From assembly GCA_030378005.1 (NCBI GenBank), contig JAUCGF010000083.1:19035-83034 (forward strand): 64,000 nucleotides of DNA. Reading direction: 5' to 3'. This document shows, one piece after another, positions 44,774-54,943 of the stretch. A model generated the notes under the pieces. That model was not told the origin of the DNA, did no database searches, and saw nothing but the letters and a program-made list of their open reading frames with translations. Source of the stretch: Desulfococcaceae bacterium HSG9 (lineage in GTDB: Bacteria; Desulfobacterota; Desulfobacteria; Desulfobacterales; JAUCGF01). The position numbers and the translations under genes are program-made. How positions within the stretch are numbered: position 1 is the stretch's first letter; the number at the start of each line of letters is the position of its first letter.

Positions 44774-45853
44774 TCACATCCTTTGGTAAAGTTCTTTTAT
44801 TTTAGCGCGAGTCATTATCTGTTTCCAGTTCACACCCAGCGCATTTTCCCATAATGGCTCCAAAACCAAAGCCACATCAATCATTTTTTCAAGCTGTGTT
44901 TCGTTTACATCCGCCATGAGGTTGCGCGGAAGCACAATATGATGCCTTGACATCATCTGACGAAATTCGCGCACACCTTCGGGATAATAATCTTCAAGGT
45001 AATCAAACGCAACGCAATTGCCAATACCGTGGTGCAGTCCGAGAATATAGGCCAGCCCATAAGACAACGCATGGCAAATTCCGACTTGGGAATAAACGAT
45101 ACTCATGCCTCCGCAATAGGATGCCATCATCAGTTTATCGTCACGATCTGATGGATCGCCTAAAAACACCTCCCGGCAAAGTTCAAGGGCTTTTTCGCCA
45201 TAAGTTTGGCTGAAAGTGTTGAGATAGGTGCCGGTCAAGGATTCTATACAGTGGATATAGCAATCCATACCGGTAAAAAAGTATTGATCGGCCGGTGCGC
45301 CGGATAAAAGTTCCGGGTCAAGCACCAGTTGATCAAACGTCGTATAATCGGAATTGAGACCCAGTTTCTTATCCGGGCCGGTTAAAACGGTGGTGCGTGA
45401 AACCTCCGACCCTGTGCCTGACAATGTCGGCACACCGGCGTGATAGACCGCCGGTTGCTGAATCAAATCCCAACCTTGATAATCAGCCGACGATCCAGGA
45501 TTGGTCAGCATCAAAGCGACCGCTTTGGCCAAATCCATGGTACTGCCGCCGCCAATGCCGATAATACCGCCCGGCAAGGCATCCGCAGCAGATTCCATTT
45601 CGTTTTGTACACGCCGGGTGAGTTCATCCACATAAACCGTTTTAGGCTCGTCATCCACATTGACCCATAGTAATAAATCGTGTGCTTTAACAGGTATTCT
45701 TGAACCCAGGGGCGAATTTTTGAAAACGTCGTCTATCATAAAAACCATGACCGTTTCCGAATTTACGCGTTCAGCCGCCAAAATTTCATCAAGTTGATTG
45801 AAGCTGCCCCGTCCGAAAACCACCCGTGATACCATTTTAAAATTACGAAACAT
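44774..45853 (-). CDS. kdnB: Iron-containing alcohol dehydrogenase, KdnB-like (Kdo 8-oxidase)
   Basis: A type III alcohol dehydrogenase with the NAD site GIGGGSTMDLAKAVALMLTNPG and metal-binding residues in GMDCYIHCIES and HALSYGLAYILGLHHGIGN. The start MFRNFKMVSRVVFGRGSFNQL and LLLWVNVDDEP strongly resemble KdnB, which oxidises C8 of Kdo before KdnA adds an amino group to give 8-amino-Kdo in lipopolysaccharide. KdnA is not adjacent. The ATG at 45853 follows AAAAGGA. The call rests on recalled similarity. Confidence 0.75.
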   Translation of the reverse strand: MFRNFKMVSRVVFGRGSFNQLDEILAAERVNSETVMVFMIDDVFKNSPLGSRIPVKAHDLLLWVNVDDEPKTVYVDELTRRVQNEMESAADALPGGIIGIGGGSTMDLAKAVALMLTNPGSSADYQGWDLIQQPAVYHAGVPTLSGTGSEVSRTTVLTGPDKKLGLNSDYTTFDQLVLDPELLSGAPADQYFFTGMDCYIHCIESLTGTYLNTFSQTYGEKALELCREVFLGDPSDRDDKLMMASYCGGMSIVYSQVGICHALSYGLAYILGLHHGIGNCVAFDYLEDYYPEGVREFRQMMSRHHIVLPRNLMADVNETQLEKMIDVALVLEPLWENALGVNWKQIMTRAKIKELYQRM

Positions 45854-45879
45854 GAAAATTTTCCTTTTTATATCGCCAT

Positions 45880-46311
45880 TCAATTTTGGTTTTTCAGTAT
45901 CATTTCCCAGGCTTGTGCTTTAATTTGCGATTCATCCACCATCCGGGCAAGCTCGGCCTCATCAAAAGCTCCTCCGAACGCTTCAACTGACGCATATTTC
46001 AAAGATGCCTGGTAACTTTCCTCTATAGACGCTTTCAATTCGTTTTCACTTAAATAATAGCCCCCTGCTTTCCTTCTTTTATTTGTCTTTTCAATCTGGC
46101 GTGATGCGTTATGAACAGAGGCATTCCAAGAACGCGTCGTTCTTTTTTCCGCTTGTTGTTTGATAAGATGAATCAGCAGAACATCCAGAAAGCTTTCAAT
46201 CTTATTGATTTTGTCCTCCCTGCTCATCTCCTCCATTTCTCCCAGCAAAACCAATGCGTCCGCATAACGCCCCTTCTCAATATGAGTTCTTAGTTCAAAT
46301 AGCTCTTCCAT
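45880..46311 (-). CDS. DUF29-like small protein
   Basis: A 143-aa mostly helical protein. The stretch MEELFELRTHIEKGRYADALVLLGEMEEMSREDKINKIESFLDVLLIHLIKQQAEKRTTRSWNASV resembles DUF29 family members common in cyanobacteria and multicellular bacteria. The function is unknown. It is spaced 19 bp after comF and 26 bp before the KdnB-like gene. Confidence 0.7.
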   Translation of the reverse strand: MEELFELRTHIEKGRYADALVLLGEMEEMSREDKINKIESFLDVLLIHLIKQQAEKRTTRSWNASVHNASRQIEKTNKRRKAGGYYLSENELKASIEESYQASLKYASVEAFGGAFDEAELARMVDESQIKAQAWEMILKNQN

Positions 46312-46330
46312 CTTGTTTTACACTTGTTCC

Positions 46331-47185
46331 CTACCAAAATTTATTTGCTTGCGCCAACGTCAAAACATCCACATGCCTTGCACTATGATTTAAAAGAACT
46401 TTGGCGCATTCATTAACAGTTGCACCGGATGTGATCACATCATCAATAAGAAGAATCCTTTGGCCTTTAATTTTTTCCGGTATTTTAACAGCAAAAGCGT
46501 TTTTAATATTCGCCTGACGGTCTTTTAATTTCATACCGACTTGAGGTTGCGTCCATCGTGTGCGTACTAAAATTTCACGTTCAATGCGAATAGGCGTCAG
46601 CTCGCAATTAAACGCTTGGGCGACTTTACGCCAATTATGCACCAACTGATACGCCTGATTAAATCCTCTTTTCCGCATTCGGCGAATATGTAGTGGAACC
46701 GGAGTGATAATGTCAATCGCATTATTATCCCAATAATTACGAAACGCAGAAAAAAGAAAAAATGAAAACGGCTTCACTAACTGTAATTTATTTTGATATT
46801 TATAGCAAGGAATTAAATCTTTAAACACACCGTTGTAAATTGCGAAAGCGCGCGCTTTATTATAATAGTTATCCGCTTTCAGGCAAGTGCCGCAGACATG
46901 ACCGGTGCCTTCACGAGATTTGAACATCAGGCCGCATCTGGAGCATTGCGGGGATTTCACCGGATTAAAATCGGATATACAAGGAGCACAAAGATAAGCA
47001 GATATGAGCGATCTGAAATGATTCCTTTTACGAAGATCGGCATCCGCATGCTGATAAAGCATCCTGGCGTTGTTATAAGCGTCATTCGGGATTTTATATA
47101 TTCGGCGGCATTTTAAACATACCGGTGGGAAGAAACCCTCCCGAATACATTTGATAAGACGGTCATAAAACTTCATCTGATTCAC
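46331..47185 (-). CDS. ComF family phosphoribosyltransferase-like protein
   Basis: The N-terminal half has a zinc-ribbon set of Cys pairs (CLKCRRIY, CAPCISDF, CSRCGLMF, CGTCLK), and the C-terminal half has a type I phosphoribosyltransferase site, ILLIDDVITSGATVNECAKVL. This is the ComF/GntX layout, linked to DNA uptake in other bacteria. There are 22-44 residues more than usual at the N-terminus and centre. The start at 47185 or the Met at 47176 are both possible. Confidence 0.88.
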   Translation of the reverse strand: MNQMKFYDRLIKCIREGFFPPVCLKCRRIYKIPNDAYNNARMLYQHADADLRKRNHFRSLISAYLCAPCISDFNPVKSPQCSRCGLMFKSREGTGHVCGTCLKADNYYNKARAFAIYNGVFKDLIPCYKYQNKLQLVKPFSFFLFSAFRNYWDNNAIDIITPVPLHIRRMRKRGFNQAYQLVHNWRKVAQAFNCELTPIRIEREILVRTRWTQPQVGMKLKDRQANIKNAFAVKIPEKIKGQRILLIDDVITSGATVNECAKVLLNHSARHVDVLTLAQANKFW

Positions 47186-47249
47186 AGATCATGACGAATT
47201 GGAAATTTGTCCCGGGGTTATTTTATTGGCCAGTACCATTTTACATGGG

Positions 47250-47471
47250 CTATTCATAGTCTGGATATTCATGCAAGAAACGACCGGTGGGGGTCATGTC
47301 ATTTGCTGGCGTTTTACCGTTTATGCGCAATTTTTTGCGTTCGCATTGCTCAAATTTAGCCGGATTTTTACAAAACCATAACTCCCACCCTCTGCGTACA
47401 GCATCGACTTGAAGACTGTTAAAAAAGTTACATTTTTCAATTAGTTCACATGGTTGAGATTTTTGTGACAT
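47250..47471 (-). CDS. Small cysteine-containing protein of unknown function
   Basis: A 73-aa frame starting ATG at 47471, 8 bp after the fumarase stop. Four Cys residues are spread as ELIEKCNFFN, CELI, WFCKNP and FEQCERKKL, a spacing seen in small proteins that bind an iron-sulfur cluster or zinc. The close spacing and protein-like composition favour a real gene. An AGGT site precedes the start. No family name is assigned. Confidence 0.6.
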   Translation of the reverse strand: MSQKSQPCELIEKCNFFNSLQVDAVRRGWELWFCKNPAKFEQCERKKLRINGKTPANDMTPTGRFLHEYPDYE

Positions 47472-47479
47472 ATCTTTAC

Positions 47480-49087
<1,608 letters not shown>

Positions 49088-49132
49088 AACGAGCGGTTTC
49101 CTTTTGCCAGTGTTGAAATTTATTGTTCTTAT

Positions 49133-49468
49133 TTAAGAATTCGGGCCTTCCTCAAACATCACTGTATCTTCGGGGGGTTCGATTTCTTCCGGCAAATTGT
49201 TAAAAGGAAACGGTGGCAGATTTTCACAAAGTAATAGATAACGCATTAATCTATAGGTGTAAATAGCGAGTTTATTTGATAAACTCCGCACAGGCTCAAT
49301 ATGTTGTTTCATGATAAAAAGACAACCAAATTGAAAAATAAAAATTACCAAAGCTATCCAAGGCAGTAAAAAAAAGAACGCCACCATAAATAAGAGGGAA
49401 AATATAAAACGTTTTCCTATCTTTTTGTAGTATTCAACGTCAATCATGTTTTTTAAATCATTGTTCAT
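49133..49468 (-). CDS. DUF4389 domain-containing membrane protein
   Basis: A 111-aa protein with one or two membrane segments (FIFSLLFMVAFFFLLPWIALVIFIFQFGCLF) followed by LSNKLAIYTYRLMRYLLLCENLPPFPFNNLPEE, the DUF4389 pattern. The function is unknown. Good GGAGG-like spacing to ATG at 49468. It is the first gene of the operon that runs to the GlmS-like protein. Confidence 0.82.
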   Translation of the reverse strand: MNNDLKNMIDVEYYKKIGKRFIFSLLFMVAFFFLLPWIALVIFIFQFGCLFIMKQHIEPVRSLSNKLAIYTYRLMRYLLLCENLPPFPFNNLPEEIEPPEDTVMFEEGPNS

Positions 49469-49923
49469 AAATTAATTCCTCCTTCTTAGTTTTCTAATTG
49501 TCTCAAAAAAATAAACATTATAATCACTTTACGTAAAATTCATTTTATGGAGATGGTCATATAATAAATGAAGGCTGCTTGTCAATCCATAATCCTTTAA
49601 GTTATGAAAGGATGAACTATTTTAATATACTTAGAAGTTACGCAGTTGGTTAAAAAGCATAAACAGGATTTGCCTGATATTTTCTGACGGCATCTCTGAT
49701 AAGGGATATTTTGGCTTTAAATTGACTGTGACCTGTTTTCAGACTTTAATTCCGCTAATTCTGATTCAGACATTTTTCACTTTTCAGCTTTGCGCTTGAT
49801 ACATTTTTTTCTGTCAACTGTTAAATGAAGGATGCTGAAAAACACAAAAAAATTGTCGCGAGCAGGGGGAAATTTCCCCTGCACCCCTAAATTATCAAAT
49901 AATTCAAATGACAAAATAATCTG
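49469..49923. other. Intergenic region with 3' flank duplicated at kinase B
   Basis: No gene is seen in this 455-bp stretch. Its last ~180 bp (49744-49923) match 54763-54943 closely, so the 3' flank was duplicated along with the kinase gene. The rest should hold the promoter of the DUF4389-to-GlmS operon, which was not identified. Confidence 0.55.
49862..49882 (-). terminator. Terminator-like hairpin after kinase A
   Basis: Arms GCAGGGG and CCCCTGC close around an AT loop, and on the minus strand a T run follows a short spacer. The same structure follows kinase B at 54881-54902. Confidence 0.65.
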
Positions 49924-52596
49924 TCATTGTCCGGTGCGTACTAAACGCACGTAGTCGTCGTAATCGATGGAGTGGCAGTAGACGTAGCCGTCGCCGAAAT
50001 CGACGTACCACGCCATCCCCGACGAACCTCTATCAGAACTCCAACAGTATCGTTGTTTTTTATCAAATACCGAACTGATATACAGACCACTGCCTTGCCT
50101 TGTTTCTGTCATCAGGGACGTCAGCTCGTCTGCTGTGGGGAGTCGCCAATCATTATAGCCGGCAAAATTGTCAATGTTCAGCGTTTTGACATATTTCTGT
50201 GCTGCTCTGTAGTTCAATTTGGATGACCCGGCCTGCTGCCACATCAAACCGGTGGCATTGTCTTTAATGACCAGACCGTTTTTAATCTTTTGAAAGCGGT
50301 TCGATGTAATGGGAATGTATTGTCTCGGACGCCAATTTTCATCAAGTTGGAATACGTCTTTAAAATTATTCCTTGAAACCGTTTTGGGTTCAGAACGTCG
50401 CGGATGAGTGACTTTCCCTTGACCTGGGAGCAGGAGAAGCCGGAACCCTATGTCGTCGAGCCGGATGACACGGCCGGTCCTGTCGCGTTGCGCCGTCCGG
50501 CATCTCCCGGCCGAGGAGTCCCATGACCCGCCGCGGAGCACTCGAGCCACACCTTTTTGCGGACCAGTCGGATCGGTTATAACTGCATCTTCCGGATAAC
50601 CTCTGTACCTATCCTGACACCACTCCCACACGTTGCCGTGCATGTCATATAATCCCCAGGCATTTGGTTTTAAACTGGCTACTGGCAATGTTTTTCCACG
50701 ATATTTGCCTTTGTCACATCCGGTTAAAGGAGATTTTCCATTATAATTCGCCTGATCGGCAGAAAGGCATTTCCCAAAAGCGAACGGCGTCAGCGTCCCC
50801 GCGCGGCAGGAATACTCCCATTGCGCTTCGGTCGGCAGATGATATTGAGTGCCTTTTGCATCACTATTCAGCTTTTCGATAAACTTCTGAGCATCATTCC
50901 AAGAAACATTCTCAACCGGACAATCATCACCGCAATCTTTAAAACGGGACGGATTTTTGCCTGTCACCTTTTTCCACTGTCCTTGGGTCACTTCAGTGGT
51001 TTGAGAATAAAATCCCCGGCTTAACACCACTTTATGCAGCCTTTCATCGCTACTACGTCCGGGTTCGTCTTTCGGGCTTCCCATCATTAACTCTCCCGGC
51101 GGAATATAGACAAACTTCATACCCAGAGAATTGATCAAAAGCGGTTTGCCGTTCATGCTTTTTTCATGTACGGTTTTTATTGTTACAATAATCGGCTCCG
51201 GTTTGACAGCCATATAGACACAAGTGGCAAAGGTTAGCAAGGTGATTGTGACGATAGCAATGCGAACCTTGCCGGATTTGATGCGACTTAGCGCCAATGC
51301 CAGCAATAGCGTAAAGAAAGTGGCAAGTTTCGAAAAAAAAGACTTCTTTTGCGGCGCAGGCGGAGTTACAGGAACCGGTTTGACACGGCTGCGAATTGTT
51401 TTGGGAGGAGGCTTGGGTGTGGTCGGCCGAGGCGTCGTCGATTTCCTATGCCGGGCCACTTTAGCTGCGGCTGCTTTGCCGGCGGCCATATATTCACTGA
51501 GCGCTTTCCAACGGCCTTTTCCTGGTTTACGCGGTTTGACTGGCTTGATTTTTTCGACTTCAGCAGCGGGGCTTTCAATCTGATCGGCTTCATATTCTGT
51601 CACCTGGCCGCTTTTCAACGCCAACGCCCATTCAATGACGGACTTGAAATCGGGCATCGGGTCCGATTTTTCCGGCAAAACCAGCCAGTCGGTTATCTCC
51701 TGAGACGCGCCGATTTTTTCGATTGCGTTTATTTCAAGCGGATGCAGCGAACAGGCTTCGACCAGATGTGATGCCAATGCCCGGATGTGAGGCGTTTCCG
51801 ATTTAAGTCCGCTTTGAATCAATTCGCTTTGTTCTGGGTTCTTATAATCGACCTCTTTTAACAGCAAGCGTCGGTCATCGTGAAGATTTTGCCAAAGTTC
51901 GGGTGTGATTATGGAAAGTTGATAAAGAATCGAAATCAGCGCGAAATCATCAATTTTATTATTGAAATGCGTCTTGTCACGCAAAGGATGCTGGTAATTG
52001 CGCAAGCCCATTTCACAGGGGGGTTCATCTTTAAGTAACGGCACAAACATGCCGTCATAGTCGATCAGCACCAGTTTGTTGTCATCGCGCACCAGGATAT
52101 TGCCTTCCTGGAGATCGTTATGCCCCATGTTCCATTCTTGCAGTGTTTTGACGATTGTGAACAAATCACCTGCAAAATGTGGCGCACATTGGAAAATACC
52201 GTCATCCGCCAAGTCCTGCTCGATGGCGGCGTCCAATTGAAGGCCGCGTCCCCATTCCATCACCACAACCGGATAAGGTGTGCCTTTCACCTTAAAACCC
52301 TCATGCACATAGTGAAAATCGGCCATAAAGGGAAATTGGGTGATTTGCAAAGTTTTGTGCAGCGCTTCATAGCGCTCAGCGCGGTTTTTCACATCACGGG
52401 TGAAAACCTTGAAAGCGTATTCGCGTTTGTTTTTATCACGAAATTTGAAGATGGCTCCGAAACCGCCCACAAACATGAAGGGATAGCCGCGCGGGTTCAG
52501 AAAAATTTCCAACGATTCGCTTTGAAAGAAAGGAATATTGAAATTATTTTGGTTGACGATTGCGTTTTGGTAGTCGCGTAAAGAAGGATATTGCAT
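49924..52596 (-). CDS. Membrane receptor-like kinase A: kinase-TM-FGE-DUF1566, candidate hypervariable C-termini
   Basis: Start ATG 52596 (MQYPSLRDYQN) follows AAAAGGG and is shared by all three paralogs. Kinase domain about 20-260: glycine loop VGGFGA (43-48), Lys63 in YAFKVF, catalytic HNDLQEGN (159-166), metal-binding Asp179 in DYDG. A Lys/Pro-rich linker follows, one membrane segment (about 442-463), then an FGE-sulfatase-type domain (about 490-725, PTEAQWEYSCRAG, MHGNVWEWC, RGGSW) and a DUF1566 domain (about 770-890, ATGLMWQQAGSS, YNDWRLPTADELTSLM). With no signal peptide, the kinase is inside and both lectin-fold domains outside. Both end in candidate DGR variable regions. 890 aa. Confidence 0.85.
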   Translation of the reverse strand: MQYPSLRDYQNAIVNQNNFNIPFFQSESLEIFLNPRGYPFMFVGGFGAIFKFRDKNKREYAFKVFTRDVKNRAERYEALHKTLQITQFPFMADFHYVHEGFKVKGTPYPVVVMEWGRGLQLDAAIEQDLADDGIFQCAPHFAGDLFTIVKTLQEWNMGHNDLQEGNILVRDDNKLVLIDYDGMFVPLLKDEPPCEMGLRNYQHPLRDKTHFNNKIDDFALISILYQLSIITPELWQNLHDDRRLLLKEVDYKNPEQSELIQSGLKSETPHIRALASHLVEACSLHPLEINAIEKIGASQEITDWLVLPEKSDPMPDFKSVIEWALALKSGQVTEYEADQIESPAAEVEKIKPVKPRKPGKGRWKALSEYMAAGKAAAAKVARHRKSTTPRPTTPKPPPKTIRSRVKPVPVTPPAPQKKSFFSKLATFFTLLLALALSRIKSGKVRIAIVTITLLTFATCVYMAVKPEPIIVTIKTVHEKSMNGKPLLINSLGMKFVYIPPGELMMGSPKDEPGRSSDERLHKVVLSRGFYSQTTEVTQGQWKKVTGKNPSRFKDCGDDCPVENVSWNDAQKFIEKLNSDAKGTQYHLPTEAQWEYSCRAGTLTPFAFGKCLSADQANYNGKSPLTGCDKGKYRGKTLPVASLKPNAWGLYDMHGNVWEWCQDRYRGYPEDAVITDPTGPQKGVARVLRGGSWDSSAGRCRTAQRDRTGRVIRLDDIGFRLLLLPGQGKVTHPRRSEPKTVSRNNFKDVFQLDENWRPRQYIPITSNRFQKIKNGLVIKDNATGLMWQQAGSSKLNYRAAQKYVKTLNIDNFAGYNDWRLPTADELTSLMTETRQGSGLYISSVFDKKQRYCWSSDRGSSGMAWYVDFGDGYVYCHSIDYDDYVRLVRTGQ
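49951..50007 (-). other. Candidate DGR variable region, kinase A DUF1566 domain
   Basis: Nineteen codons lie between the invariant TGG (50008-50010) and the invariant 14-bp word GTGCGTTTAGTACG (49937-49950 in complement). All 19 end in C or T. Compared with the copy at 54971-55027, most codons differ at positions 1 and 2 while GTC, TTC, GGY, GTC and TAY stay fixed, as expected if AAC/AAT template codons were randomised at A. Confidence 0.75.
50446..50520 (-). other. Candidate DGR variable region, kinase A FGE domain
   Basis: Twenty-five codons follow RGGSW and precede GFRLL. Adenine is scarce, with GC content clearly above the flanks. 14 of 25 codons end in C or T and several others are AGG-, CGG- or GGG-like. 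This suits a different template (AAC plus AGG codons) from the one for kinase C. The evidence is weaker than for the DUF1566 copies. Confidence 0.55.
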
Positions 52597-52672
52597 TGTT
52601 GCGGCCCTTTTACATTTTTTCCTTTTGATGAAGGATGCCAAAAGGTTGCATCTGAAACTCATTTTTTATACA

Positions 52673-53443
52673 TCAATACCACCATTTGTAAAGAATTTTA
52701 TCCATTTCAGTCAGAGGTTCTGTCCAAAACGGGTCTTTTTTAATAAACCGGCTCCATACCTTGAGCGTACAAATATCAATTCGATTTTTATTGAGAAATT
52801 TTTCAATAACCCGTTCATCCGGTTGCTCAAGTCTGCGGAAATAGAGTTCGATTTGATGGAAATAATCATCTGCCGAGTTCAGATTGTATGATGACCCTGT
52901 CCGATCATAAACCCCGTGGCAATCTTCCAAACACGAATCCGTTATGATGTTGCGGAGGGATTTTTCAACACGCGGAAGATCGAGCAAGACTTCGGGAATA
53001 TCATGCGTTTTCAGCAATTCGATTGTCCTTTCAATCACGCTGGGATGCCGGTACTCTTCGTAAGCAAAGGGCATGAGGCTGTTTGATAAAGAAAGAGGAA
53101 GGGGCTTGGGGCCTGCCACGATAAAGATATGATCCTTTTTAGCGTGATAGGCCTGAACTTTCCAGGAGTACTTGTCAATCACACTGCCATTTTTTAAGTG
53201 AACAGGTGTTTTTGTATAATAGCGCAATACTCGGAAAGGCAAGGCACAGGGAAAAGCGATTTTCCGTATCAGCGGTTCTGATAAAAATAAAATATGTCCG
53301 GGAATAACAGCCCAATATACTCCAAAAAATGTGAGAATGAGATAATAAGGCCCCCGAGGCGGAGCATCCGAGGCATGACAAACAAGCCCGGTTATTACCA
53401 TAATAATGCCAAGCAGGGCGTGAAGAGGTTTATCTGCATTCAT
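52673..53443 (-). CDS. Membrane protein of unknown function
   Basis: From ATG 53443, which follows GGAGAG, the protein has 256 aa, with two membrane segments (LHALLGIIMVITGLVCHA and YYLILTFFGVYWAVIPGHILFL) followed by a soluble domain of ~190 residues. The frame runs upstream to 53575 but that part is coded by a perfect inverted repeat (53482-53561), so it is not part of the gene. No family recognised. It lies between kinase A and a methyltransferase gene. The first 75 bp upstream of kinase A overlap its 3' side. Confidence 0.65.
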   Translation of the reverse strand: MNADKPLHALLGIIMVITGLVCHASDAPPRGPYYLILTFFGVYWAVIPGHILFLSEPLIRKIAFPCALPFRVLRYYTKTPVHLKNGSVIDKYSWKVQAYHAKKDHIFIVAGPKPLPLSLSNSLMPFAYEEYRHPSVIERTIELLKTHDIPEVLLDLPRVEKSLRNIITDSCLEDCHGVYDRTGSSYNLNSADDYFHQIELYFRRLEQPDERVIEKFLNKNRIDICTLKVWSRFIKKDPFWTEPLTEMDKILYKWWY

Positions 53444-53481
53444 CTTGTACTCTCCATATTTCCATTCCGATAAAGCAATGA

Positions 53482-53561
53482 TGTAGGTCGGGTTAGCGAG
53501 AGCGTAACCCGACGGTAGAGACTGTTTCTGTCGGGTTACGCTCTCGCTAACCCGACCTACA
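53482..53561. repeat. Perfect inverted repeat, TAGGTCGGGTTAGCG family
   Basis: Two 32-nt arms (53482-53513 and 53530-53561) are exact complements around a 16-nt loop. The arm word TGTAGGTCGGGTTAGCG is found widely in bacterial genomes as a dispersed palindrome. It lies between the two genes at 53443 and 53585 and causes a false N-terminal extension of the former. Confidence 0.9.
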
Positions 53562-53584
53562 GAAATGGCTTCCATGCGCTCAGA

Positions 53585-54526
53585 TTACACGTTACATATC
53601 CTTTTGGCAATTGCGGTAATATGAGCAGAATCAGACCCGCAACAACCGCCTAAAACTTTCAGGCCGAAGCGATTATGCAAAGCAATCATGGAAGCGCTAA
53701 ATTCCTCTGGGTCAGAGGTGTCAAGATAAGCTAAATTATCCAATTCATCAGGACTTTTTGAAGATGTATTGGCTTGAAAACCCAGAAGCCTGTCAGTTAT
53801 CATTTCTGAAAATTTAATTTCTTTGGCCATTGCCTGCTCAAAAATCGTCGGATGAACACAATTGACCATATAAAACAGCGGTTGCGAATCTATTTCGGAA
53901 TCAATTAATTCAATCGCTGCATGAAGCGGAGTTCCGTCAAGAATTGTCCCATCAGGTTTGATTACAAAACTTAAAATGTATGGTATTTTATGGGATGAGA
54001 TTGTCGAAGCGATTCCATAAGCTTCGGAAACGGCCGGCAAAGTGGCTACTTTGATAAAATCGACATCACTTTCCGCTAAGAGTGCCACTTGCTCTTTATG
54101 AAATAATTCCGCCGCCACTTTTGAAAGCGCCTCTTGAGGACGATAAGCGTCACCCCTGCAAGCCATCATCCCGCCAATAAAAATAAGTTCGGAATATTCT
54201 GAATAACTCTTCCGAATCTCTTTTAGAAAATTGACACAATCTTTGTTGATATTTTCATATTTGCTGAAAACCGATTGTTTAATTCTTTCAGGATTTGCCC
54301 GCCAAGTAGGCGCCAAACTTAACATGGGCAAATTATATCTTTTGCCTATATCAAGATATTCCATGTAAATTTCTTTCAAAACCGCTTTTCCTTTTGAATC
54401 ATAAATCAATCCTGAATGGCAAATATGCGGGTCTAAATTGACTGAAGGGTGTCTGTTAATTCTTTCAACCACGCTGCCTTCGGTTAATAAAACCGTGGAC
54501 GCGGCAATCATATTTTTAAAATTCAT
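53585..54526 (-). CDS. Homocysteine S-methyltransferase family protein
   Basis: The 313-aa protein has the zinc-binding Cys motifs of the family: VNCVHP in the middle and GGCCGSDSAHI at the end. The N-terminus MIAASTVLLTEGSVVERINRHP fits the TIM-barrel start. Such enzymes move a methyl group from S-methylmethionine or a related donor to homocysteine. It sits between kinases B and A on the same strand, and its link with them is unclear. Confidence 0.85.
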   Translation of the reverse strand: MNFKNMIAASTVLLTEGSVVERINRHPSVNLDPHICHSGLIYDSKGKAVLKEIYMEYLDIGKRYNLPMLSLAPTWRANPERIKQSVFSKYENINKDCVNFLKEIRKSYSEYSELIFIGGMMACRGDAYRPQEALSKVAAELFHKEQVALLAESDVDFIKVATLPAVSEAYGIASTISSHKIPYILSFVIKPDGTILDGTPLHAAIELIDSEIDSQPLFYMVNCVHPTIFEQAMAKEIKFSEMITDRLLGFQANTSSKSPDELDNLAYLDTSDPEEFSASMIALHNRFGLKVLGGCCGSDSAHITAIAKRICNV

Positions 54527-54943
54527 TGTGTCTTCCTTTTCATTGAATAAGTTTATTTTAAATTTCTGTCATTTAATTTTTTCATCGCACTGCATGACAA
54601 AAGGTCACTGCTTTTAATTTTGCCTCGCTCTTTCAGGCTGCCTTCATCTAACGCTGAAAGCAGTTTGCACTTTGTATTTTCATTTAGTCTGACTTTAATT
54701 GTCTGAATCAGAATTTATCGGATTTTAGACCCGATTTTAAAAAGGGTCAGAATTCTGTTCATCCTTTAATTCTGCTAATTCTGATTCAGACATTCTTAAC
54801 GTTTCAGCTTTACGCTTGATACATTTTTTTCTGTCAACTGTTAAATGAAGGATGCTGAAAAACGCAAAAAATTGTCGCGAGCAGGGGGAAATTTTCCCCT
54901 GCACCCCTGAATTATCAAATAATTCAAATGACCAAAGAATCTG
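54527..54943. other. Intergenic region, 3' flank of kinase B
   Basis: No gene is seen. About 180 bp next to the kinase (54763-54943) match the 3' flank of kinase A. The rest contains AT-rich sequence that should hold the promoter for the methyltransferase gene. Confidence 0.5.
54881..54902 (-). terminator. Terminator-like hairpin after kinase B
   Basis: Arms GCAGGGG and CCCCTGC around an AT loop, followed on the minus strand by CTCGCGACAATTTTTTGCG. It is the duplicate of the hairpin at 49862-49882. Confidence 0.65.

Noticed and set aside
53444..53575. N-terminal extension of the membrane protein ending at 52673
   Set aside because: It is coded by the perfect inverted repeat at 53482-53561; ATG 53443 has a GGAGAG site.
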